NCBI GenBank assembly: GCA_021157895.1
Contig: JAGGVQ010000015.1
Span: 1-44,187 of the forward strand
Direction of reading: 5' to 3'
Length of the DNA: 44,187 bases
From: Dehalococcoidia bacterium
GTDB lineage: Bacteria > Chloroflexota > Dehalococcoidia > GIF9 > AB-539-J10
Position 1 is the stretch's first letter. Every line of letters begins with the position of its first letter. Positions 32,944 through 40,991 of this stretch are shown here, piece by piece. The notes below the pieces were generated by a model. That model searched no databases. It was not told the DNA's origin and worked only from the letters and a program-made list of their open reading frames with translations. Both the position numbers and the translations under genes were made by a program.

Positions 32944-33591
32944 ATGCAGGTTACCATTGTATATGATAATGAAGTTCTCCGGGATGAACTGATATCGGGC
33001 TGGGGTTTTTCTGCTCTGATACAGGGTGAAGGGATTCCAACAATGTTATTTGATACGGGGGGCGATAGCTTTACTTTGCTACATAATATGGCAGAATTAG
33101 GTATTGATTCTGAAAAACTGGAAGTAGTGGTAATTTCTCATCCTCATAGCGATCACACTGGTGGCCTTTCTGAGATTCTTCGGCGTAACCCTTCAACCGA
33201 GCTATATGTGACTAAATCATTTCGAGAGAAGGGTGTGGGAGGAAAAATAACTGTAGTGGATAAAGCAACTGAGATCTGTAAAGATATTTTCTCTACAGGA
33301 GAATTATCAGGCATGGAGCAATCCCTTGTGCTCAGGTCAGATTATGGGGTTTTTGTACTTACAGGATGTTCTCATCCAGGTCCTGCAAGAATACTATCAG
33401 CTGCCTCTAAATTCGGTAAGCTCTATGGTATCGCTGGAGGGTTTGGTCACCACGATCCCAAGCAATTTCGGAGCTTTCCTGCCCTATCACTTATATATCC
33501 CTGTCATTGCTCTGCGTATAAGCGAGAGATGATAAAGATGTTCCCAGATAAGGTAGTGGAATGTGGTGTGGGGTTGAGAATTAACTTATAG
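32944..33591 (+). CDS. Metallo-beta-lactamase-fold hydrolase
   Basis: A 215-residue MBL-fold protein. The metal motif is VISHPHSDHTGGL near residue 61; other ligands are expected in VLTGCSHPGPARI and YPCHCSAYKREM. This pattern is of the group annotated as 7,8-dihydropterin-6-methyl-4-(beta-D-ribofuranosyl)-aminobenzene 5'-phosphate synthase, but that activity is established only in archaea. The ATG at 32944 lacks an obvious ribosome-binding site; a leader of 33 bp separates it from the MTH1187 gene. Confidence 0.83.
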   Translation: MQVTIVYDNEVLRDELISGWGFSALIQGEGIPTMLFDTGGDSFTLLHNMAELGIDSEKLEVVVISHPHSDHTGGLSEILRRNPSTELYVTKSFREKGVGGKITVVDKATEICKDIFSTGELSGMEQSLVLRSDYGVFVLTGCSHPGPARILSAASKFGKLYGIAGGFGHHDPKQFRSFPALSLIYPCHCSAYKREMIKMFPDKVVECGVGLRINL

Positions 33592-34275
33592 TTAGTAATC
33601 TCTCTCCCCAAATATCCTTGTTCCTATTCTAACCATGTTAGCCCCTTCCTCTATAGCTATTTTGTAAGAGTTGCTCATGCCCATTGAGAGATACTTCATC
33701 TCCACGTTAGGCAGGTTGAGCTTTTTAAGCTGCTCGAATATCCTCCGTGTTTCTTTAAAATAAGGTCTCGAATCCTCGGGGTCTCCAAATCGCGGGCCCA
33801 TGGTCATGAGACCTTTAATCTTCAAATTTTTAAGAAACGCGAGTCTCTTTATAAGCGGCCCCACATTCTGGGGTAATACCCCCGATTTTTGTACCTCTCG
33901 ACCACTATTGATTTCAACAAGTACAGGCATTACTTTATTAATCTGTGCGCACCTCTGGTCGATTTCTTTGGCTATTTCCCAGGAATCAACTGTTTCTATC
34001 ATGTCAAACATTTCTACTATAGACTTTCGCACATTATGTTTTTGCATGGTGCCTATGAAATGCCACTGTGTCTCTCTATCTATACTTGTGTAAGCTTGTT
34101 TTGCTTCATTAATATAGTTTTGTCCGATAATTTTCACTCCGGCTTGAATCGCCTGAGATATCTCTTGAGGAGTTCTCTTTTTTACTGCAGCTACTAAGTT
34201 AACTCCATCAGGAAGTTCCGCCAGTATAGCTTTTACATTATCCTTAATCATGTCTATTGATATTGTAGCAGACAC
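33592..34275 (-). CDS. YggS-family PLP homeostasis protein
   Basis: A 227-residue fold-type III PLP-binding protein (PLPBP). The PLP Lys is in VAAVKKRTPQEI; IIGQNYINEAKQ, WHFIGTMQKHNVRK, IETVDSWEIA, PVLVEINSGREVQKSGV, KGLMTMGPRFGD and YLSMGMSNSYKIAIEEGANMVRIGTRIFG are all family blocks. It is thought to buffer PLP and affect amino acid pools. The start is GTG at 34275, immediately next to the -35 box of the divergent recombinase promoter. No catalytic reaction is assigned. Confidence 0.93.
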   Translation of the reverse strand: MSATISIDMIKDNVKAILAELPDGVNLVAAVKKRTPQEISQAIQAGVKIIGQNYINEAKQAYTSIDRETQWHFIGTMQKHNVRKSIVEMFDMIETVDSWEIAKEIDQRCAQINKVMPVLVEINSGREVQKSGVLPQNVGPLIKRLAFLKNLKIKGLMTMGPRFGDPEDSRPYFKETRRIFEQLKKLNLPNVEMKYLSMGMSNSYKIAIEEGANMVRIGTRIFGERDY

Positions 34276-34306
34276 TTGACAAACATATGGTTTGACTGAG
34301 TATAAT
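34276..34306 (+). promoter_or_regulatory. Promoter of the Xer-type recombinase
   Basis: TTGACA (34276-34281) and TATAAT (34301-34306), 19 bp apart. The inverted repeat GACTGAG (34294-34300) / CTCAGTC (34317-34323) brackets the -10 box and start point, an operator-like arrangement. Confidence 0.6.
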
Positions 34307-34339
34307 ATCCCTTACACTCAGTCGAGGATAAAAACAACT

Positions 34340-35284
34340 ATGTTGCGATACATTGATGATTTCTTGCTTAACCTGCAGGCTAATAAGTACTCCCCAGAGA
34401 CAGTCTATAGTTATGAGAGAGATCTAACTATTTTTACTACTTTCCTGCAAGAAAGTAGTGTTAAATTTGAAAATCTTAGCAAGCGAGACATAATTTACTA
34501 TAAAGCATATTTGGCCTCCAGAGATCGCAAGACAGCCAACCTAAGCCCTCATGGAGGCAAAGAGCTCAATCCCCGATCCATAAACCACATACTTTCTGCC
34601 CTACGCTCCTATTTGCGATATCTAATTGAAATGGACCGTCCTTGTCCATTGCCCCCAGAGGCTGTTAAGCTTGCCAAGGCAGGCCACAGTCACCCTCAGG
34701 TTGCTGAACTTAATCAATTGCATCAACTCATTGAATCTCCAACACACATGGAATCAAAACCCAGTATAGCCTTAAGAAATCGGGCTATATTAGAAGTGCT
34801 GTTTGCCACTGGCATGAGAATCTCAGAATTATGCAATCTCAATCGAAGTCAAATTGATGAGAGTGGGCGAATCTTTATTACTGGTAAGGGGAGAAAACAA
34901 CGTTTTGTTTACTTGACTCCCCGGGCTAGGCAACATCTTAATGCTTATTTGGCTACTCGACATGATAATTGTCCTGCCTTGTTTATTCCTTACGCTGGTA
35001 GGAATGTGTTAAAACGAGGAAGGAGGATCTCTACTAACTATGTGCAGGAAAGGATTAAGCGATATAGAGAGAAGCTAAAGATAAATGTGCCTACCTCAGC
35101 ACATTCCCTGAGGCATGGTTTTGCCACTTACTTGGCTGAGCGCGGGGCTAACCCTGCGGCTCTACAAATTCTCCTAGGACATGAATCTCTTAACACCACT
35201 ACGCGATATGTTCATACCTCAGACAAATATGCGGAGGAGACACATCACAAGTTTCATCCCCTCGCTCAGCCAGAGGATGTTTAG
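34340..35284 (+). CDS. Xer-type tyrosine recombinase
   Basis: A 314-residue recombinase. The N-terminal SAM-like domain spans about residues 1-85 (YIDDFLLNLQANKYSPETVY). The catalytic residues are Arg in TGMRISELCNL, Lys in GKGRKQR, HxxR in SAHSLRHGFATYLAE, His in LLGHESLNTTT and Tyr in TRYVHTSDKY. It probably resolves chromosome dimers or acts in site-specific recombination. An upstream ATG at 34292 is in frame, but it lies in the promoter just before the -10 box; ATG at 34340 with GAGGA upstream fits better. Confidence 0.9.
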   Translation: MLRYIDDFLLNLQANKYSPETVYSYERDLTIFTTFLQESSVKFENLSKRDIIYYKAYLASRDRKTANLSPHGGKELNPRSINHILSALRSYLRYLIEMDRPCPLPPEAVKLAKAGHSHPQVAELNQLHQLIESPTHMESKPSIALRNRAILEVLFATGMRISELCNLNRSQIDESGRIFITGKGRKQRFVYLTPRARQHLNAYLATRHDNCPALFIPYAGRNVLKRGRRISTNYVQERIKRYREKLKINVPTSAHSLRHGFATYLAERGANPAALQILLGHESLNTTTRYVHTSDKYAEETHHKFHPLAQPEDV

Positions 35285-35320
35285 TATTATGTCAAGCTAA
35301 TCTGTCGACTAAAAGAAAAG

Positions 35321-35998
35321 ATGATGAACAAATATCTTAAGCCCACATGGGAAATTGATTGTACAAGGAAGGTAGTTAGGGAAACAGCTCAAGAGCTAGT
35401 TAAAGGCCAAAACGATGTTAGTGAACAAGCTAAACAACTTTTCTACTTTGTGCGCGACAAAATTCGATATAACATGTACGTCCCTTTCTATTTCATAGTC
35501 CAGGGTCATGGAGAAGCGGTGCCAGCAAGCATATTGTTGGAGTGGCGTGAGGCTCAATGTGCTCAAAAGGCAGTTCTTCTTGCTGCCCTAGCTCGAGCTG
35601 TGGGAATTCCTACTAGATTGAGATTTGCTGACATTCGCAATCATCTCCTCCCTCAAAAGGCACTTGATGTACTAGGCACTGATCTACTGACATATCACGG
35701 CTATAATGAATTGTATATCAACGAGCAATGGATTAAGGTTACCCCTGCGTTTGACCTAACAATGTGCCGGAGAAATCGGATTATCCCTGTAGAGTTTGAT
35801 GGAAGACATCATGCTACATTCCACTCACATAACCAGGATGGCAAGTTGCATATTGAATACATACTGGACCATGGATGTCGCGATCACCTACCGCTGCAAG
35901 AGATATTGAATGCATGGCAACACACCTATGGGCCTGCGTATGTAGCACAAGTTGGGACGCAACCAAAAAGTAAACTACCTCTCAAATGGGCCCGGTAG
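35321..35998 (+). CDS. Transglutaminase-like (cysteine-protease fold) protein
   Basis: A 225-residue protein with the transglutaminase core: AQCAQKAVLLAALARAVGIP contains the Cys nucleophile near residue 87, YHGYNELYINEQWIKV the His near residue 127 and TPAFDL the Asp. Such enzymes cleave or join amide bonds; the substrate is unknown. No signal peptide is visible, so it is probably cytoplasmic. The last four codons and the stop overlap the 3' end of tRNA-Met on the other strand by 12 bp. A-rich leader with weak ribosome-binding site. Confidence 0.83.
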   Translation: MMNKYLKPTWEIDCTRKVVRETAQELVKGQNDVSEQAKQLFYFVRDKIRYNMYVPFYFIVQGHGEAVPASILLEWREAQCAQKAVLLAALARAVGIPTRLRFADIRNHLLPQKALDVLGTDLLTYHGYNELYINEQWIKVTPAFDLTMCRRNRIIPVEFDGRHHATFHSHNQDGKLHIEYILDHGCRDHLPLQEILNAWQHTYGPAYVAQVGTQPKSKLPLKWAR

Positions 35999-36058
35999 GG
36001 TTCGAACCTACGACCAACCGGTTATGAGCCGGCCGCTCTGCCACTGAGCTACGAGCCC
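35987..36058 (-). tRNA. tRNA with CAT anticodon (elongator Met or Ile)
   Basis: Acceptor GGGCTCG/CGGGCCC, discriminator A, anticodon stem GCCGG/CCGGT with loop CTCATAA. The G1-C72 pair excludes an initiator. It may be elongator Met, or Ile with lysidine-modified CAT, the substrate of the TilS encoded at 41973. Confidence 0.93.
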
Positions 36059-36059
36059 A

Positions 36060-36134
36060 TGGAGCGGGAGACGGGATTCGAACCCGCGACACCCTGCTTG
36101 GAAGGCAGGAACTCTACCGCTGAGTTACTCCCGC
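36060..36134 (-). tRNA. tRNA-Gly (TCC)
   Basis: Acceptor GCGGGAG/CTCCCGC, discriminator T, encoded CCA (complement of 36060-36062). The anticodon stem CCTGC/GCAGG holds CTTCCAA, anticodon TCC. Confidence 0.95.
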
Positions 36135-36277
36135 TTTTACTTGCCAGTTTAGCAAGCACATTACAACGGGTCAAACCTCTTAGCATCGCTAAGCAACAGT
36201 TCAGGTTTCCTTTTTGAGTTCTCTCTGGGTAATGTTGTTGTTGCTATGAAATTCTGTGATATAACCATCCATTATGT

Positions 36278-36315
36278 CTTCAAGCGGCAGATAGGAATTT
36301 ATCTGCCGCTTGAAG
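36278..36315. repeat. Perfect 16-bp inverted repeat (hairpin)
   Basis: A 16-bp perfect stem, 36278-36293 with 36300-36315, and a 6-nt loop. It lies 23 bp past the stop of the crotonase gene (minus strand). No T run follows on either strand. It may protect or end the crotonase transcript, or be a dispersed repeat; no second copy was seen in the window. Confidence 0.75.
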
Positions 36316-36337
36316 TGGACACAAATAGATATGTCAG

Positions 36338-37120
36338 TTATTTCCCTGTAAATGTAGGCCTTCTCTTCTCTAAAAACGCTGATACACCTTCGGTAAGATC
36401 ACTCGTGCTCCAACATAGAGATTGGCATTCAATCTCCAGAACCTTGGCATCATCTAAGGCCATATCCTGTCCGTAAGTGATAGCATGTTTGGCCATCTTT
36501 AACGCAAACGGTGGTTTTTTAGCCAGCATCTCAGCAAATTTTCTCACCTCAGCCATAAGCGTTGCTGCAGGAAACAGTTTGTTTACCAATCCTATTTCAT
36601 AAGCACGCTGTGCTGTAACATTACGAGCGCTGTAAATTATCTCTTTAGCTATGCCTGTGCCAACTAAGCGAGGTAACCTTTGCGTTCCTCCTCCACCAGG
36701 AATCAGTCCGAGGCCAGTCTCAGGTTGTCCAAACACAGAGTTATCAGATGCAAATCTAATATCACAACTCATAGCTAACTCTTGGCCACCACCCAAGCAA
36801 AAACCCTGTATGGCAGCAATCGTTGGTTTTGGCATGACTTCCAAGCTTCTGAAGACACGATGGAACTGGTCCATGAGTAACATTACTTCGCGGGGGCTCT
36901 TGTCTTTAAACTCAGTGATATCGGCCCCAGCAACAAAAGACTTCCCGCCAGCACCAGTGATAATAACAACCCTGATGTTATCATCAATCTCACATTTGGC
37001 CCTAACATCATCAAGTTCGTCTAATGTCGCAGCATTAAGAGCATTGAGGGCCTTAGGACGATTGATAGTGACTGTAGCAACACTACCTTCCACATCGAAC
37101 AATAGATTTTTGTACGCCAT
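36338..37120 (-). CDS. Enoyl-CoA hydratase/isomerase (crotonase) family protein
   Basis: A 260-residue crotonase. FVAGADITEFKDKS near residue 63 and FCLGGGQELAMSCDIRFAS near residue 107 build the oxyanion hole; GQPETGLGLIPGGGGTQRLPR carries the second acidic residue. Both Glu positions of true hydratases (QEL and PET) are present, so hydration of trans-2-enoyl-CoA is likely, as in butyryl- or crotonyl-CoA metabolism. AAAGGGGGA precedes the ATG. It is transcribed alone from an extended -10 promoter near 37190. Confidence 0.92.
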   Translation of the reverse strand: MAYKNLLFDVEGSVATVTINRPKALNALNAATLDELDDVRAKCEIDDNIRVVIITGAGGKSFVAGADITEFKDKSPREVMLLMDQFHRVFRSLEVMPKPTIAAIQGFCLGGGQELAMSCDIRFASDNSVFGQPETGLGLIPGGGGTQRLPRLVGTGIAKEIIYSARNVTAQRAYEIGLVNKLFPAATLMAEVRKFAEMLAKKPPFALKMAKHAITYGQDMALDDAKVLEIECQSLCWSTSDLTEGVSAFLEKRRPTFTGK

Positions 37121-37185
37121 AACAAATCCCCCTTTTTATTAATTTGAGAAGAACAACTGCAGGCTCAATTATTCGACTCAGCCTT

Positions 37186-37194
37186 ATTATAGCA
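37186..37194 (-). promoter_or_regulatory. Extended -10 of the crotonase gene
   Basis: On the minus strand TGC followed at once by TATAAT (37191-37186), about 66 nt before the ATG. No convincing -35 box is seen, as usual for extended -10 promoters. Confidence 0.5.
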
Positions 37195-37312
37195 CAAGAT
37201 GGCACAGAAAATTGAAAAGCAATGTTATTCACGTAACATTTCTGATAGTATATTTGTTTGACACTGGGAAGCTATAATGATAAGGTTTATCTTCTTTCCC
37301 GGAGGTGTTGAG

Positions 37313-37633
37313 ATTTACGCAATTGTTGAAACAGGTGGTAAGCAATATAAGGTTACTCCAGAGCAAAAGGTGAGGGTTGATGGGCTAGATGTCTCTAGTG
37401 GCGAGACAATCGAGTTAGATCGCGTGCTGTTAATTGAAAGCGCTGGTAATACAATTATAGGAACTCCAACTATTGCAAGGGCTAAAGTTATCGCGACATC
37501 GCTGGGTGAGATTAAGGGCGATAAGCTCATAGTGTTTAAGTATAAATCTAAGGTTAGATATCGCAGAAAGTTAGGGCATCACCAGACTTATACAAGCCTG
37601 ATGATAAATAAGATTGTTAAGCCGGAGTCTTAA
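37313..37633 (+). CDS. rplU: Ribosomal protein L21, probable ATT start
   Basis: A 106-residue L21. The protein begins at the codon before [17 protein letters not shown], where relatives have Met; here the codon is ATT (37313-37315). GGAGGT at 37301-37306 is 6 bp upstream, an ideal distance. The only in-frame ATG, at 37277, overlaps a TATAAT (37273-37278) and would add 12 residues never seen in L21. [20 protein letters not shown] is the conserved C-terminal RNA-binding part. It is followed 2 bp later by rpmA. Confidence 0.9.
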   Translation: MYAIVETGGKQYKVTPEQKVRVDGLDVSSGETIELDRVLLIESAGNTIIGTPTIARAKVIATSLGEIKGDKLIVFKYKSKVRYRRKLGHHQTYTSLMINKIVKPES

Positions 37634-37635
37634 AT

Positions 37636-37887
37636 ATGGCGCATAAAAAAGGTGGGGGTAGTACTAGGTGTGGACGCGATAGTCAGTCAAAGCGCCTGGG
37701 TGTTAAGAAGTATGGAGGGGAAAAAGTTCGTGCCGGGAATATTCTGGTTAGACAACGTGGTACACGTATTATGCCTGGGAATAACGTAGGTCTAGGCAGA
37801 GACTATACTATCTATTCCTTAGTAGATGGTGAGGTCAAATATGAATCTGCTACTCAGCATAAGAAAAAGGTTAGTGTAATTCAATGA
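37636..37887 (+). CDS. rpmA: Ribosomal protein L27
   Basis: An 83-residue L27: [20 protein letters not shown] at the N-terminus, which reaches the peptidyl-transferase centre, then [21 protein letters not shown] and [14 protein letters not shown]. Usual sequences have RNGRDS where this has RCGRDS. There is no N-terminal propeptide of the Firmicutes type. It overlaps rpmE by 4 bp. Confidence 0.97.
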   Translation: MAHKKGGGSTRCGRDSQSKRLGVKKYGGEKVRAGNILVRQRGTRIMPGNNVGLGRDYTIYSLVDGEVKYESATQHKKKVSVIQ

Positions 37888-38090
37888 AGTCAAAGATTCA
37901 CCCTAAATACTATGATGATGCTCAGGTAACCTGCTTATGCGGTAATACCTTTGTTACTGGCTCAACTAAGCCCGAAATTAGAGTGGAGGTTTGTAGCAGG
38001 TGTCATCCTTTCTATACTGGAGAACACAGGATAGTGGACACCCTAGGCCGGGTTGAGCGCTTTAAGAAACGTTACCAGATGAAGAGCTAG
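37884..38090 (+). CDS. rpmE: Ribosomal protein L31, zinc-binding type
   Basis: A 68-residue L31 with [37 protein letters not shown] and a basic C-terminus. The four Cys (CLC and CSRC) mark the zinc-containing C+ form. The start ATG overlaps the rpmA stop. This rplU-rpmA-rpmE order is a compact ribosomal operon. Confidence 0.96.
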   Translation: MKSKIHPKYYDDAQVTCLCGNTFVTGSTKPEIRVEVCSRCHPFYTGEHRIVDTLGRVERFKKRYQMKS

Positions 38091-38111
38091 CATCCCTAGT
38101 CCCAATGGCTA

Positions 38112-38140
38112 AACCTGATACATCCAGCTTGAGTCAGGTT
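38112..38140. terminator. Possible bidirectional terminator between rpmE and hisI
   Basis: AACCTGA (38112-38118) pairs with TCAGGTT (38134-38140) across a 15-nt loop; CACTTTTAATTT follows on the plus strand. It lies between convergent rpmE and hisI. The stem is short, so confidence is moderate. Confidence 0.45.
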
Positions 38141-38150
38141 CACTTTTAAT

Positions 38151-38477
38151 TTAAGAGTAATCTTCCTTGGTTAGCTGTTGGAAGAAGCAAGTTCTGTGAC
38201 CTGTATGACATACTGGACCTGTAGGTTCAGCTTGAACTAGTAATGTATCACTATCACAATCTTTAATGATGGACCTCAACCTAAGGAAATTCCCTGAAGT
38301 TTCCCCTTTATGCCAAAGCACTTGTCTACTGCGACTATAGAACCAAACATCCCCACTGCTGATCGTTAGATTGAGAGCCTCTTGATTCATATAGCCCAAC
38401 ATAAGCATTTCGCCATTCCTGGCATCTTGGATAACTGCAGGAATTAAGCCTCTGTCATCAAACTGTAGCACTTTCAT
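38151..38477 (-). CDS. hisI: Phosphoribosyl-AMP cyclohydrolase
   Basis: A 108-residue HisI without a HisE fusion. LMLGYMNQEALNLTISSGDVWFYSRSRQVLWHKGETSGN is the catalytic core (not quoted in one run in relatives), and DCDSDTLLVQ plus CHTGHRTCFF carry the Asp and Cys metal ligands. It opens the purine ring in histidine synthesis. It overlaps hisA by one base (TAATG). Confidence 0.95.
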   Translation of the reverse strand: MKVLQFDDRGLIPAVIQDARNGEMLMLGYMNQEALNLTISSGDVWFYSRSRQVLWHKGETSGNFLRLRSIIKDCDSDTLLVQAEPTGPVCHTGHRTCFFQQLTKEDYS

Positions 38478-39193
38478 TAACCTCCATTATTAGCGATAGC
38501 TTGACTGAGATTGATATCACCGGTGTAAAGAGCCCTGCCGATAATTGCCCCGTCTACTCCCATTCTCTTAAGCTTATTTAGATGTTCTATTGTTGAAATG
38601 CCTCCCGCGGCGATAATAGCAACACCGAGGCGCGAAACAAGCATTTGCACTGCATCGAAATTTGGTTCAGTTAATGTCCCATCTTTTCGGATATCGGTAT
38701 AGATGAAGCGTTTAACTCCAAAGCCTAGCATTCTCTGAGCCTCTCTCATAATATTAATGTCTGTGTCAACTTGCCACCCGTGGATAGCAATTTTACCATG
38801 TCTTGCATCCAGTCCAACTACTATGGATTCACCAAACTGATGGCACAAGCTTTGCACTAAGTTCGGTTTCTCTATGGCAATCGTACCGAGAATCACCCGA
38901 TTTATGCCTGCATGCAGTAATTGCTCCACGACACTTTGCTTTCTGATGCCACCTCCCACTTCAACCAGCAGTCCGCTTGTTTTTATAATCTGTTTAATGA
39001 CACTGATATTTTTTGGTTTCCCTGTAGCTGCTCCATCCAGATCAATTATATGAAGCCATCTTGCTCCTGCTGAGCGCCATTTTAGTGCTACTGATACTGG
39101 ATCTGTATCAAAAATAGTTTGTTGGCTATAATCTCCCTGGTATAACCTGACACACTTTCCGTCTTTGATATCAATAGCTGGTATAATTTCCAC
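38477..39193 (-). CDS. hisA: Phosphoribosylformimino-AICAR-P isomerase
   Basis: A 238-residue TIM barrel related to HisF. PAIDIKDGKCVRLYQGDY has the first catalytic Asp; VEVGGGIRK and IAAGGISTIEHL are the phosphate loops; FIYTDIRKDGTLTEPN carries the second Asp. It isomerises ProFAR to PRFAR. hisA-hisI are together here, while hisF is in the nitrogen island. Confidence 0.95.
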   Translation of the reverse strand: MEIIPAIDIKDGKCVRLYQGDYSQQTIFDTDPVSVALKWRSAGARWLHIIDLDGAATGKPKNISVIKQIIKTSGLLVEVGGGIRKQSVVEQLLHAGINRVILGTIAIEKPNLVQSLCHQFGESIVVGLDARHGKIAIHGWQVDTDINIMREAQRMLGFGVKRFIYTDIRKDGTLTEPNFDAVQMLVSRLGVAIIAAGGISTIEHLNKLKRMGVDGAIIGRALYTGDINLSQAIANNGG

Positions 39194-39240
39194 TATCTGT
39201 TGTCCTGACTAATTCTGAGAATATCATAGCATGGTTAGTT

Positions 39241-40938
39241 CTATGGCTTGTTTTTAACACAGATGTTTCTTTGTTGAGCAACAATGTTTTCTATTGTGGC
39301 TATAGGTATATTTAAGAAACATAAGACATGGCGGGCAATTTCAATACTAGCCTCCGTTTCAGGCCAAACTACTTCAGAAACATTCTTTCTTTGTAAAGAC
39401 TCAAGCTCGGAGGTACTGTGAGCTCGAGCAATTATATCGAGGCTGGGGTTTATCCTCCGTGCATAGTCGAGTGCGAGTCTTATCGCAATAGGATCATGAA
39501 TAGCAAGTACCAATACCTCCGCGTTATGTATTCCAGCCTCAGTCAACACCATAATATTGCCAGCGTCCCCGTAAACACAGGGGATGCCTTGCGCCCTGAG
39601 GTCAAAGATAATCTTGGGATCAAGTTCAACAACCACATACAAAATGTTTAACTCTCCTAATATGTGAGCTACGTTGTGGCCTACACGACCATGTCCGCAG
39701 ACAATCACATGTTTGCTAAACTTCATGCCTTTCTTCTTAACCTGTTCTTGAAACTTCCCAGTGATTTGTATTTGCTCTCTCCTCTTAGTACATATCCTGG
39801 ATAGCAAAGTGAACAGCATAGGTGTAAAAACTATAGTTATGACAGCACTGCCCAGTATCGTTGAGTATATGTCTCCTGTTATTACTCCAGCATCCAGGCA
39901 CAGTTGGGCCAATACGAAGCTGAACTCACCAATCTGCACCAACCCGATCCCCACAAGGAATGGTGTCTTTCCCCTATACCCGAAAGCTCTAGTCAATCCT
40001 GCAGAAATAATGAATTTAACTACAATAATTGCTCCACTCAAGATCAACAATGTTACAATGTGACTTGCTAAAAAATGTAGATCTATTAGCATTCCCACTG
40101 AGACAAAGAAGAGTGCTGCGAATAAGTCGCGCAGGGGAACCATATCTCCCAGTGCCTGATGTGCAAAATCTGATTCGCTAACCATCAAACCGATCACAAA
40201 AGCACCTAATGCAGCAGATAACCCAAAATAATATGCGCCAAAGGCTCCTCCTAAACATAAGGCTGAGATGGAGAGGATAAATAACTCCCGAGATTGGTGT
40301 AGTGCTACCCTCCTGAGCAAACGAGGAATAAACCAAATGCCAGCAATGATAACTATGGCAATGAATATTCCTGCTTTAAGAAATGCTATGCCTATAATGG
40401 GTAATAGTCCTCCTTCCTCGATTCCCAGAGTCGGTAATATAAACATGGCAAAAGCAGCAACAACATCCTGTAACAACAAGATACCTATCATCACCTTCCC
40501 ATGCACTGAGTTGGCTTCACCCTTGTCGATCAACATTCCAATAACTACCATAGTGCTACTAAAGGCAAGAAGACTACCAAAAACAACAGCTTGATTAATT
40601 GTTTGCTTCAGCAATAATATGCCAATAAATGTTCCCAGAATGGTAGTGACTGTTACCTGAGCGAGGCCACCAAAAATAGCAACTCCTCGGACTCTTTTCA
40701 ATTCCTTAAAGGAAAACTCGATTCCCAGTGTGAAAAGGAGCAAAACCACTCCAATGGTAGCCAGAGTTTGAATACTGCCAGTATCTTGAATCAACCCTAG
40801 AAGGTATGGCCCAATAGCAATTCCTGCAATAAGATAACCTAGGATAGAGGGTTGCTTTAACAGCTTGGCAACTACACCTCCTATAAGTGCAGCTCCGAAG
40901 GCTATAGCTAGACTGAGTATCAGTCCGATTTCTTCCAT
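39241..40938 (-). CDS. KefB/CPA2-type cation:proton antiporter with RCK domain
   Basis: A 565-residue membrane protein. About 12 hydrophobic helices span residues 1-375, beginning LILSLAIAFGAALIGGVVAK, with FTLGIEFSFKELK and LGAFVIGLMVSESDFAHQ as CPA2 blocks. A TrkA-N (RCK) domain follows: VIVCGHGRVGHNVAHIL, the nucleotide fold, then VVVELDPKI and CVYGDAG. It exchanges K+ or Na+ for H+, gated by nucleotide. I prefer the ATG at 40938, which has AAAGGA upstream; a TTG start at 40974 is possible. Confidence 0.9.
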   Translation of the reverse strand: MEEIGLILSLAIAFGAALIGGVVAKLLKQPSILGYLIAGIAIGPYLLGLIQDTGSIQTLATIGVVLLLFTLGIEFSFKELKRVRGVAIFGGLAQVTVTTILGTFIGILLLKQTINQAVVFGSLLAFSSTMVVIGMLIDKGEANSVHGKVMIGILLLQDVVAAFAMFILPTLGIEEGGLLPIIGIAFLKAGIFIAIVIIAGIWFIPRLLRRVALHQSRELFILSISALCLGGAFGAYYFGLSAALGAFVIGLMVSESDFAHQALGDMVPLRDLFAALFFVSVGMLIDLHFLASHIVTLLILSGAIIVVKFIISAGLTRAFGYRGKTPFLVGIGLVQIGEFSFVLAQLCLDAGVITGDIYSTILGSAVITIVFTPMLFTLLSRICTKRREQIQITGKFQEQVKKKGMKFSKHVIVCGHGRVGHNVAHILGELNILYVVVELDPKIIFDLRAQGIPCVYGDAGNIMVLTEAGIHNAEVLVLAIHDPIAIRLALDYARRINPSLDIIARAHSTSELESLQRKNVSEVVWPETEASIEIARHVLCFLNIPIATIENIVAQQRNICVKNKP

Positions 40939-40991
40939 TGGTTTATTATCCTTTTGAAATTTGTACCTAAACAAGATAGGGCTATATAGCT

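Noticed and set aside
34292-34339. Upstream start for the Xer-type recombinase
   Set aside because: The ATG at 34292 lies in the promoter, before its own -10 box; the ATG at 34340 is after the expected start with a ribosome-binding site.
36278-36315. Canonical rho-independent terminator
   Set aside because: The stem is strong, but there is no T run on either strand after it.
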